Below are positions 23,967 through 34,849 of a stretch of 64,000 nucleotides of DNA, piece after piece. This DNA is from Gnetum montanum (Eukaryota > Streptophyta > Gnetopsida > Gnetales > Gnetaceae). The notes beneath the pieces were generated by a model. It had not been told where the DNA came from and ran no database searches. It was given only the letters and a program-made list of their open reading frames with translations. The DNA lies in the NCBI GenBank assembly GCA_015680685.1, contig MNCI01009293.1, positions 86,502 through 150,501 on the forward strand. Direction: 5' to 3'. Positions within the stretch are counted from its first letter, which is position 1; each line of letters starts with the position of its first letter. Position numbers and translations under genes: made by a program.

Positions 23967-25673
23967 TGAAACACCATAAAATTTCAGCTCAACACTTTGA
24001 AACAAGAACAATTCAGAGCCTCTCGAGTCTTGAGAAGAAAACTCTCGACTACAGCATGGAACTCAAGCTAGCTTGCTCATGCTGTAAAGCTAGCTTGCTC
24101 CCAGCATGAGTGACTCAAAACAACCTCAAAACAATGTTAAAATGGCCTGATTTTGAAGGTTCAAGTCACCCTAAAGGTTCACCAATGGTTACCCTAGGTT
24201 CCTAGCCCTCAGAATCCTGATTTCAAGCTCTAAAATACATTGTTTTCACTACTTACACCTAGCTCATGCCCAGGTCATGCCCAGGTCACTTTGGGATCAT
24301 GCTGGAGCATGAGCTTAGCGTAACCAAATAAAAACTGGTCCAAACAAGTAGTCCCAAGCACACTCTCAACATCAACTCAACTTCGAAGGAGAAGCAACAG
24401 CTCTACTTCTCAACAGGCTCCAAGAAAATCAAAGTTCGGGGGTGAAAAACGTCATTTTGGCATGGTTACACCTTGGTCATGCCTAGCTCATGCCCAGGTC
24501 ACGCCTAGGTTACACTGACAGTGTGAGCCCATCGTGAGTTACCAAAATGGCTCAAATTAAACACAAACAGGCTCAAAATCAGCATCCAGGCGGTCCCCAA
24601 GGATAGGCAATAGTTACACTTGAAGGACAGGCCTCAAAAATCAAGATTTGATGCGAAATGAATCATTTCAACTAGCTCATGCCCAGGTCACGCTGGCAGC
24701 ATGAGCCTAGTGTAAGTTGCCAAAAGTGGCTTAGAGCATTTCAGACACACACCGAAGATATGCTAGGGCAAGATCAACTCACGCTGATAGCCTTGATGAA
24801 TCAAAAAACATCTCAAAAAGCCATAGAACCACTCAAATCAACATCCTGCAGTAGTTGATCCAAGAGACCATGAAGTTTTAAGCGAGTCGAGTCAAATTTT
24901 AATTGCAAATTCATTGTAAATTTTCATTGTAAGCTTCACCATTGGTGAGCTTGTCAAGCTCTTATGCTGCTTCCATGAGTGTAAGCTAGCTTGTGTTGTA
25001 AGATACGATGCACCTGGTCTAGAACATAGTTGCCCACGTACACCTGTCGTGCGATCCATTTTTCTCTCATCTCATAGCCATCGATCTCATTGAATCCGAC
25101 TCCTGAGCTTGGAAAAATGTATAAATACCCTGTTCGTTGACATAAATGGGGTTGGAAAAATTTGAAGTAAGAAAACAAGTAATCTTGAGCCTAGATGCAT
25201 GTGATTCCCAGCACTTGTAAACACCTTACATCAAAGCTTAACGTTCAACTTGCAAATGCAACTACGTTTTGACTGGTGCACATCTTGTTGATTAATACAA
25301 CATTATTCATTATTTGCCATCCATTGTCCTGTTCTGATTTATTGTTTGCATTGTTCTGTTTCATTGCATGTTCCTGCATATATTCTATTTACATTTACAT
25401 TTCATTACGCTTTGTTACATTTTGTTACCCTATGTTACGTTTCATTACGTTACATTATTTTCTCTGTTTTACGTTTGTGATGATAACCCCAGCATAGGCA
25501 ATAGCGTATGCTCGAGGAAGTCCTTGGTTAATCTACGTGTAGACCATCCAAGGCACTCTGCCTTCATTTTTTCAGCTTGCCCTCACAGGAAGGCAGGGTC
25601 ATTTGTATCTCTCTGGAGGTCTTTCGGCATTTGTTTTTCCTCCAGCCTTACGCCGACAATTTCGGACAATACA
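23967..25673 (+). repeat. 3' LTR of element B
   Basis: Starts TGAAACACCATAAAATTTCA and ends ATTTCGGACAATACA; TATA box TATAAATA at 25120-25127. Collinear with 17261-19006 over its whole length, and followed by the ATATT target duplication. Confidence 0.92.
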
Positions 25674-25678
25674 ATATT

Positions 25679-26346
25679 GATGTTGTATTGGCCATTAAGC
25701 TTCTAGTAATTATAAAGTGAAAGTAAGGGTTTCTAAATCTAAGTAACAACAAAACAAATCTAACTAGCCTATGTGATGAGTAGCCAAACTTGATCTTCTA
25801 TTCACACCTTAGACTTCATGCAACTACTACTAAGATTATCAAATACTACACTACTAGATGTACCAAGTGATAGTACTACTAGGTTACCAAGTAGTTACAC
25901 GTACGTGCTCGAGATCAATCATACTCATTCTACTTAATGACATTAAAAGTAAATTGCAAGTAATCGTAAACATTAACTATGAAAATAATAAACAATAAAC
26001 TAATTAAAAATAGAAATAAAACTAAGTGTTACTGCAATGATGTAGAGTGATCTTGATCTTTATTGTTAGTCATGCAATGCATCTAAGTACATCACACTTG
26101 AATAAAGATTTCATTCAATTACAAAACATCACACTGCAGGCACACACTGTAGAGTATTTAATTTAAGAAAACAAACTGAAAGAGTTCTGTTACTAAGTTA
26201 TCAAATCTACTATACATCCATGCACCCAAGTGTTACTTATATAGGCTAGCACATACCCCACAACATCATTTATATGATAATGTATGGTGAGATAGAATAA
26301 CATATCTACGACATCATAGATATGATATTGTAACTATGATTGATCA
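25679..26346 (-). repeat. LTR of an Athila-type element, minus orientation
   Basis: In reverse complement this matches 31380-31940: shared blocks include TCTTTATTCAAG and the CCTAGTAGTG/TAGTAGTGTAGT-rich segment (25835-25900 against 31765-31835). Its presumed start on the minus strand, TGATCAATCATAG (26346), follows a G-rich tract (GTGGGGGTA), which would be the polypurine tract of a minus-strand element, making this a 3' LTR. A TATATAAG-like box lies near 26240. Element B sits at or next to its far end, so that edge is unclear. Confidence 0.5.
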
Positions 26347-26553
26347 TACCCCCACGATTGATTAAAAAGTCATCCTCAAGTTAAAACAAAATGAGGATGG
26401 AGTTCCTTACAGAATTAAGAGGTATATCTACATGACACTAACTTTTATATACATGACTCTCTAGTGTCATAGTGGAGTTTACAAAAATGAACACATGACA
26501 TGTCAATTTTGACAAAGAATGAAAACCAAAATCTAGAAAAGTTGAATGTAGCC

Positions 26554-29184
26554 TTATGTTGTTCCAAGTGGAGGTGGCTCTTCCATAGGTTTCTTCCCTT
26601 TGTTATTAGGCTTTTTAAATTGGTACTTGTTTAGGAGTACCTACAACATTTGATTAGCTTTAACATGTGACACTGCAAACTATCGTCTCTCTTCTTCAAA
26701 AGCTCTAGGCTTTTCTTTGAGTTTATGATAGTTTGTTAATCTTTTGGCTAGATTTGTTGCTACATCATTTTACCCCAAGTAGCTAGCCTTAGCTAGTTTT
26801 AGTTCTAAGTTTGCTACTTGAACTTTCTGCTGAGCTTCTTTTCTATCTATAAACTTCTTCTCATATAAAGCATAAGTGGTTGCTACTTGTTATTCTAGTT
26901 CATTTCTAAGCTTGCTTGTTGTTAACATGGCCAAATTAGCATATTAAAGATGTGCTAACGCCATGTATTCTTTTAAGTCTTCTATCTATAGGTCTTTATT
27001 TTTCACTTTTGCTTAATAGGTCTAGGCCATGCTATCCAAGATGGGTTGCCAGCTAGGATTTTATGCTATAATCAAACTGATTTTGGCCTTTGCCATCTAG
27101 ATCTCTTTCTCGTTTATCTATTTATACATACCCATTTGGTCTCAGAAGTGTTCTTTAAGCCTTTTATGTTTTTTGACCTCATTTTTCCGTGTGCTGATTT
27201 TCATAGTTGATTTTTATCTAATGGTACGTACCTCCTCCATAAAGAGGGTTCTATTTTCTCTTGCAAGGCAGCTCATATCTTGGTTGACCCTCATTAGTTA
27301 CTCTCTCAAGTAATGGATACTTTCTTCTAGAGTGTTTTTCTACTTTTCTACTATGATCAAACTCATGTTGCCTATAGTGAGTTGTTTATTTTATTTTTGT
27401 AAGGTAGAAAGTGCTTTGGCATAGGCATATGATTGGGATTTAGCTATTGAAGCATTCCATACTACCATTTCTTTCTCATCTAATATATCTTTATTGTTAT
27501 TAAGGAGGAAATTGATTTTCTTAGTTCTAAATTATGTTATTTGATCTAGTGCTATGAACTAAGTTGGATCTTTCCTTTTTGCTCTTAGGGTTACAAGCTC
27601 TTCTTGTAATTTGTGAAGCTCATTCTCAGCATGTTCTACCCTAGTTTTGACCATGATTAATTTACCTTTAGTGGTAATCAATTTAGACTATGTTTCAGTT
27701 ATATCACTAGGAATATCAAATAAATTTATCATAACTTATCCTATCTACAGTAGTCTATCCAACACATCTTCATGTTCTCCAGGAGTCATAGAGGTAGCGG
27801 CTAGCATTTGAGCATCTTTGGCTCTAGAAATATCAGCTAGTGGCATAATAGGTACATTAAAATATTCTTTAATGTGATTTGTGACCACTTCTAAGGCTCC
27901 TACTGCATCATGGTGCTACATGACCACAATTGTGGCTCCTTCTCCTGATTCAAGCACCACTTAGAATGATGCAGCATTCTCAAAAATCTATTGTAACCAC
28001 TATGCCTCTTCTCCTAACTGTAACAATATCTATCCACTAGTAGGATTAGTTGAAATGATTGGCCTAACTACATCATTAATAACTTTGAATAAATTGACCT
28101 CTTCTCTACTTCCCTAGTTAGTTTCTACAATTTGCTGTCGATGACTCATTGAAGGTTTGTAATCTTGTGGTAGCAGTGGTGGAACTTGTGGTTGCTACTA
28201 TTATTGTCCTATGAATTAGGTAGTCTTTTCAGTGCCTCATTGTTCTTGTAATTGGTCCTTTTTGGAGGAACTAACTTAAAAATTTTAGCATAGGAAAGCA
28301 TTTTGTGACTTCCTCAATGCATCATTTGTATACCCTTGGATACTAGCCCATTTACATAACTTCTAGATAAGGTAAGGGAATGGAAGTGTGAACTTCCCTA
28401 CCTTCTTTTCTACAAACCACCTTTGGATTTTTGTGAAGTAGAGATGAGTGATATTTGCATTGAATTTTCCCATTAATATTACACTTCCTTTGGCTATATA
28501 TGTAAAGATTTTATTTAGTCTTTTGGTAGGAAACAGGTGATAAGTATCAATTTTGAAATAGATTTTTTCCTTTGCAGTCAATTTGTTGTATTTTTATCTT
28601 CCTTGCCATATGCCCACTATAACCATAGATTCTTGGTGTTTGTGTTAGATCTTATTGATATCTGTGCCACCTTTTCTCCTTGAATAGGAACATTCAATAC
28701 CTTTGTAATTTCCTTAATTGAGTAAGATATTGAGGTTCCTTCAATTTTAACTATTGCATTAGCTTCTTGATTTTGCCAAATATGGAGTGTTTCGCCTAGA
28801 TACCATTCTCCATTACTTGTCAAAGTAGGCCACAAAGGAGATGACTGAAGCTGGGCCTTAACAACTTCTAGAGAAAACTCCAAAAATGGACCAAAGTTAA
28901 GTTTCACAATTACCGTCGACATGATGGATTTTCCCTAAATAGCCTAAAGGCATTTAGGTGAAACTATAAGTTGTTGTCCCTGAACAGGCATTAGTGGAAC
29001 ATCTACTTTTGCTTGAGTAGATTACTCTATGGTAGGAGTTTGTTGATGAATGCTAAAGGATTGTGTTTTCTACTCTTCTTGTTCTACTTGTGGATTTTGC
29101 TCGCCCACTTGTCCTCTTCTACAACTTGGTGGTATTTTACTTACTAGTCATGGAAGTTCTCCTTTTACTCCTCTTTTTGGGGCC
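26554..29184 (-). pseudogene. Long coiled-coil ORF of an Athila-type element (broken)
   Basis: Minus-strand reading from ATG 29184 (MAPKRGVKGELP) to TAA 26554 (after EEPPPLGTT), about 870 codons with point stops and at least one frameshift. An N-terminal region around 28800-28650 contains SISYSIKEITKVLNVPIQGE, resembling the domain found in plant-transposon accessory ORFs and VSFDIDAQLFVDLFGVP in the antisense gene of C. From about 27750 to 26650 it is Lys/Glu/Leu-rich and looks like a long coiled coil, ending in a basic then acidic tail. It lies just upstream of the G-rich tract and LTR at 26346, as a sense ORF between integrase and 3' LTR would. No gag-pol of the same orientation is present. 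Function unknown. Confidence 0.5.
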
Positions 29185-31379
29185 ATCTACAATTAATCAA
29201 GGGTTTGGAATTACTAGAATATTCTCATAAATGAGCAACAATTTGATACCTTACTCATACCCTTAGTTGTATCAAGTTCTTAGTTCATTATGATTGTAGA
29301 GTTATAATATTTTTCAATAACAACCCTATTAGTACTTAAAATGAGTGGTATGGTCAATTAGAAGTCTTCTTAAAGTTGTTTTGACCTTAACATGAGTGGT
29401 TTACTTTTAAAATTCTTAATATGTTTCCTTAAACTTACCCCTATAATACCTTCTAATTGTTAGCAATTTTGAAAAAATTGACTAAAAAATTTTCCTTACT
29501 AGCATCCCCCCACAACTAAGGTGATCACTTTGGAATTATGTAGATTTGAAAATTATGCAAATCAAGGCAATAAAAAGCACTAGAAGTTGGAGCGTTAGAG
29601 TTCTTAGCTATAAAGAAAAATTGGCAACAACTCCCTTCTTATGAAATTTAGAAATGAAAAAATTTTTCTAACTCCCTATGCTATATATAATATTTATGTG
29701 TGTGATACTGTAAACATGATATCATAGCTGCCTATGATATCATAAATGTGATGTCAAGATAGAAAAATCAAACTTTTTGAATGTTTTTCTTGCAAAAATT
29801 GAGGTCCAAAGGATAACTAGAAGATATGCATCATCTTGAAAGGGTCTAGATATGGAGATGATGCTTTAGTTGTGAAAAATAAGCATTGAAAGTCTATGAT
29901 TAAGGAATCTTAGGGGATGAAAGCATATAAGGTATTGATGGAATGGATGAGAAAAACAACATTGTTGTGCTATTAGAATAGATAGTGTGAGTGATATGGG
30001 AAGTATTTATTGTTATTTATTGGAATTGAAAGGCTCAAGATGATGTGGAATTGCTTGGTAGGTATAAGATACAATAGTTATACAAGTGGATCCTTTCCAA
30101 AGTAGGCTCTAGCCTTAATGCCTTGTAGAACCACACCTAAAATTCTCCTTAGGAACTTAAGGAGTTGTATGTAATGCATACCTCTTTAGCAAAACACACA
30201 TGTTAGCACCACCAAATTGGAAAAATAACTATATGTTGCTTAAAATCATAAGTTATGGTTATTCAAACAATAAGATGAAATGGTTTTAGAAGGGATTGTA
30301 GAAATTGGGACAATGTGTCTTACCATAGGCATAATAAATTCTTGTGTTTTATTAGTGGTTAAGGTAATCATTATCCTTTTTTTCCAAGGTTCAAACTAAG
30401 TCTAGATCACATTCTAGTAACATCGCATCGTTTCATCTCTTGAAATCACAATTGTAAGACTATCAATGTTACAAGGAGTGTTGTCACTTGACGTATTGTC
30501 CAAGGAAGGAGTTTATTATGGTACTTTATTTTTATTTTTACATTTTTGAGAAGTTGCCTACCTTCAAGCATGGATAACATGTCTTTCTAGTGGGACCCCT
30601 AGAAATTTATTTTGCAATCTTTTATTTGTTAATTATGTCAACCTTTTTAAGGTAGTACTTATTTTATTCTTACTCCCATTTATTACTCTTACTCCCATTT
30701 TTTGTTAAATCTACAAGGATATAATATGACCTTAGTAACATGATAGAACTTACAATAATAGTCCAAAAAGAATCCACAAGTCCCCTTGATGTCACACCCT
30801 TTTCATTCTACTTGGTTCACTTTTTTGTCTAGGCATAATGATCACAAGTTTATTCTTAGTTTGATGATGGAAAGAATATCATTATGGCCTTGGTAAGAAC
30901 CTCTTATTATTGGAATGGATGGATGGATAATGTGGACACACTATGCAAATAATCAGTCTCTTATGACTTGATTTCATAGAGAAATTTTCACCTTATTAGG
31001 CTACATCTTGCTGTTATTTAATTATGTTTTATTAATGATCAAAAATTATTTACAAAGGATTTGAAAAAAAGTATAAAAGAAATGGAAAAGATGGTAAAAG
31101 TTATGGAACAGTGTAAAGAATGAAAAATATTAAAAACTTGAAAATTTTTAAAGAATGTGAAAAAATTAAAGAAATGAGAAACTATAAAAGAATGAGAAAA
31201 ATGTAAAAGAATGTGAAAAATGAAAAGAAAAGAAAAAAGAACTAAATTAATTCCTAAGTGATGAAATGTGATTTGTTGTGTCGACTGGGCCTTGTCGATG
31301 TAGTCTACTATGTGGATTGGGCCTTGTTGACTAGGCCTTATCTACATAGTTTGTTGCATAGATGTGGATTAATCAAAAG
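29185..31379. other. AT-rich non-coding stretch
   Basis: About 2.2 kb with no supported gene. It holds a low-complexity purine-rich segment at 31060-31245 built from AAAGAATG/TGAAAAA words. It could be the remains of the minus-strand Athila-type element, but I found no gag, RT or integrase motifs. Confidence 0.55.
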
Positions 31380-31940
31380 AAGAGTCTATATTAGCCTAAA
31401 AATACATGCTCACTAGCCACATTTATGGCATCATATTTCATAGTAGCAGTAGAGCTCTTGGAGTTTATTTAGTCAAAATTTACAATATTTTTCTTGAGTG
31501 CTCATAGTAGGAGTCATTAAGTGTACAGATCTTTATTCAAGCATTGTTGTACCTAAGCATGATAGTGTGTGTGGAAATAAAGATAAACTTCTTGATAAAT
31601 CATGCAGCATTCTGGATAGCTTAAATGTTTTATTTATGCATTTATTTTCTTTATTAAATATTCAATTGGTTAAACTAAATTAAGCTAAATTAGACTTAAA
31701 TCAATTAAGCTAAATAGGTTAAGCATATAAGTACAACCGCTTCACACATAACATGTATTTGCTTGGTAATCCTAGTAGTGTTACTACTTAGTACACCTAG
31801 TAGTGTAGTGCTTGGTAACTTAGTAGTGAATATGTGGGTTTAGGACATGTCTAGAAAGTGGGAATAGATACTTATGTTAGGATTAGTTAGAGACTAGTTA
31901 GTTAGTTAATTTAGATTAGTTATTAAATTACTCTATCTCT
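31380..31940 (+). repeat. 5' LTR of the Athila-like relic
   Basis: Similar in inverted orientation to 25679-26346. Contains a TATATTAG-like box near 31392 and a repeated CTAGTAGTGT motif at 31769-31828. Edges are approximate because the only comparison is an inverted, diverged copy. Confidence 0.45.
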
Positions 31941-33148
31941 CTCTTTTTAAGCACCCAAGAACATAAAACGTAAAATGATAAAAATCATATGCCTTAATTT
32001 CACTTAACCATACCTTTGTACTTTACAAGTGGAATTAGGAAGACAACAAACAACCTTAGGGTAAGGCTTACTTCCTAGAAGACTAGTGCACCAGAAACTA
32101 TAAAGTCCATGGAATTCAACTAGATCACACATGAAAGCTTTGTGATTTGTAGGGTTGGGTGTAGGGGTACCTCGCCAGTCATCATTAGCATCATTATTAA
32201 GACTTTTTTTGTTGAAATGTGCACTATTTAGGATTAGTGAATACTATTAATATCATTGGACAAACCAAGGTCAACATCACTCTTGAATGACACCCAATTA
32301 CAAAAGAACACTCATAATTTTATTTATTTTACAAAACTTCTTCTTCTTCTCATAGGTGTGAAGATGTTAAACCATCGGTCCCATAGGAATGCAAAGTGGT
32401 GTATACTCATCCAAATGAGTATGTACTAGAATTCACCTTCATCCTACACTAGGATGAGCATCAATGATGTGACATGGAGGGAAATATTGTATTGCCCCTC
32501 AATTGATCTGTGCCTGGGATGCTACTTCAAACCCTTAAAAATTTAGGCATCTTAGATCTTCACAAGGAATACATTGTGGACAATCATGGCACTTAGGATG
32601 ACCATCCCACTAAAACACAATGCAAGGGATATTGACACCAAGCAAAGCACCATGAGTTTATGAAGGGGAAACACTTCACTAATCCCTTGTTCCTCCTAAA
32701 TCAAGATGAAAATGAGGATCCTTCCTTTGAAAGTTCTCAACATGAAGATTCTCCATCCCTTGTTGTTGGTAATGAGGGTTTGAATCTGAACCTGTGATCC
32801 ACTATTCATAAATCAAATTTGAAAAAAAGTGATAGTTAAGGTAGGGACTCAGTTAAACATCAAAATGGTAAGGGATCTAAGGATGGTGATCATATTATGT
32901 GAAAATGTGGTGGCAAACACTACAATGGTAGTGGTAGTCCACCTTCCTCTTCATCCTCTACATCTAATTCCAAACTTTCCTCTTCATCTATTGATTCTCA
33001 TAAAAACCATCATCAAAATAATCATGATGAAGGTGATCAACAAGATAATAGTGATTGTCAAGGCCATCAAGAATGTAGACGTGGCAGGAATCATCATCGA
33101 CATCATCAACAAAATGATGATGATGAACCTCTATTGATGACTTGAAGC
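31941..33148 (+). other. Leader region of the Athila-like relic
   Basis: No recognisable domain. A low-complexity stretch at 32935-33130 is rich in CATCATCAA/GATGATGA words and may be a Ser/His/Asn-rich head of gag in a broken frame. No clear primer site was found. Confidence 0.4.
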
Positions 33149-34090
33149 ATGCTCAACATTGCAAAGGAGGTAAAAATCCCAACTGGACATGTGAGAGATA
33201 GCCGAATCAAGTGCTTAGACATGAATAATATTTCAAGATTTGAAGGGGGATACAACTCTGATCTATAGACACATCTACAAGCTTTTCATGATGCCTTTGC
33301 CTTATAGAAAATTAAAAATGATTGGTAGTAACTCAAGCCTTTCCTGAGGACACTCATCAAGGAAGTTGAAAGCTGGTACTAGTTCTTGGAGCTAGAATCT
33401 GTTCGTCAATGGAGTACAATCTTAGAGCTATTCAATGACAAATACCAGATGTACTCTAGAGTGTCTTACTTGAGAAGGAAAATCCAAGGCTGGAAACAAA
33501 GAATACATGAACCCTTGGATGCTACCATGGGTAGATACTATTCACTCTTACATTGATGCCATAGCCATGGTTATTCTTAAAGGGAATAGCTTCACCACAT
33601 CATAGATGGACTCAGAGCCAAAACTAGAAGAACTCTTGGGGTTTATGCCCAAGGGAGACTGTCTAAATTAGGAGCTCATTAGATCCAAAGGTTTATAGAT
33701 TAGGTAGCAAAAGAAGAAGATGAGTTGTAAAAAAGTGAAAGTGTGGAAGAGTATAATAGGAAGCCTTCCATCCATAAAAGAAAGGTCCAATTTTATGACA
33801 AGGAGGAGTCACCACTTGACAACATGGTGAACAAGAAAACCTTGCTTATTCAAAAATATGTTTCTAACATTTTAGCAAAGGTTGATAAATTATGGGACTC
33901 TTTTGATTAAAATTTTCAAACTACTATGAAGATTGCTAAAGCATCCAAAGAACAAGATAGTGATCATAAATGTAAGAGACAAAAAGAAGTTGAACATGCC
34001 TACCAGAGAGGTAAGGGCAAGGTTGTTGTTGTAGAGGAAGTTGTGGAAACTAAATTTGATGATGATATTGGCTATGACATCTATCAATAA
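33149..34090 (+). pseudogene. gag: Gag of the Athila-like relic
   Basis: From MLNIAKEVKIPTGHVRDSRI (33149), through ISRFEGGYNSDL, a WSTILELFNDKYQM block (about 33410-33455) and HEPLDATMGRYYSLL, to a Lys/Glu-rich C-terminus ending near 34090. The order is that of the plant gag domain. About ten in-frame stops, including TGG-to-TAG and CAG-to-TAG types. Confidence 0.6.
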
Positions 34091-34849
34091 AAAACATACA
34101 AAAGGGTGTTGCCTTGTGAAATCACACTTACAAGAGTCTAGGGTTTATGCATTGAATCCTCGACTCGCACATCAGCAAGCACCTAGACAATTGTCTTATC
34201 CTTAAGGCAATCCAAGGTAGTTCCACCAGCAATAACAAGCTTTTTATCCAAGTGGATCTCCACCACAACCATGTGATCAATATCAATAATGGAACCAATA
34301 ACAATCATGGGAAATGCTACAGCCAAAGTAACAGTATGCTTACAAGAAACTAGATCCATATGGGTACTATGTTTAGCAACCTATTTCTTTGAGAAGTTTT
34401 GTGAGCTATGCCTTAATTTAGCATCACTATTACCCTCTATAGTACCATCAAACACATTCACCATCCACTTGAGGAGAGAACCCATATCCATACCACCCTC
34501 CACATCCATTTTCACACATCCCTCCATCCTCAACCCAGTTACCTCATGCTTCATCAATGTAGGGGGAAATTCCTTCATAGCCACGACATGAAATGCTATG
34601 AGGGCTGTACATTCACAATTGATTTTTTTGCTAAGTGGTTCAAATAATCAATCTAGGAAATGATCCTTTTTTGATCTAATAGTCCTCCTAGACCATCACA
34701 ATCTAATGTGATTGGTCACTTTGCATCTCCAACACCCTCATCCTTTGCATAAAACACCTTCAAGTGCCCTTCAAACGAAATGCTACGTTGGATCTATACT
34801 GTAATGTTAACTCATGCTATTTCCAATTGGATCAAGGCTAGCAATCTTC

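Larger units (their letters stand above)
17261..25673 (+). mobile_element. Element B: complete non-autonomous gag-protease LTR retrotransposon
   Basis: Two long LTRs (17261-19006 and 23967-25673) begin with TGAAACACCA and end in ACA, and are flanked by a perfect 5-bp duplication ATATT (17256-17260 and 25674-25678). Inside are a primer site (19012), a leader with degenerate repeats, gag, protease, repeat arrays and a purine tract CAACAAAGAGGGGCCAA (23950-23966) against the 3' LTR. There is no RT, RNase H, integrase or antisense gene. The purine tract and LTR starts are almost identical to those of C, and D at 63613 carries a B-type LTR end, so an autonomous member could mobilise B. In the first 140 aligned LTR bases I count 12 differences, so the insertion is not recent. 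Confidence 0.9.

Noticed and set aside
34289-34591. Plus-strand frame of 100 codons in the Athila-like relic
   Set aside because: It is in a different frame from gag and protease and has no conserved motif.
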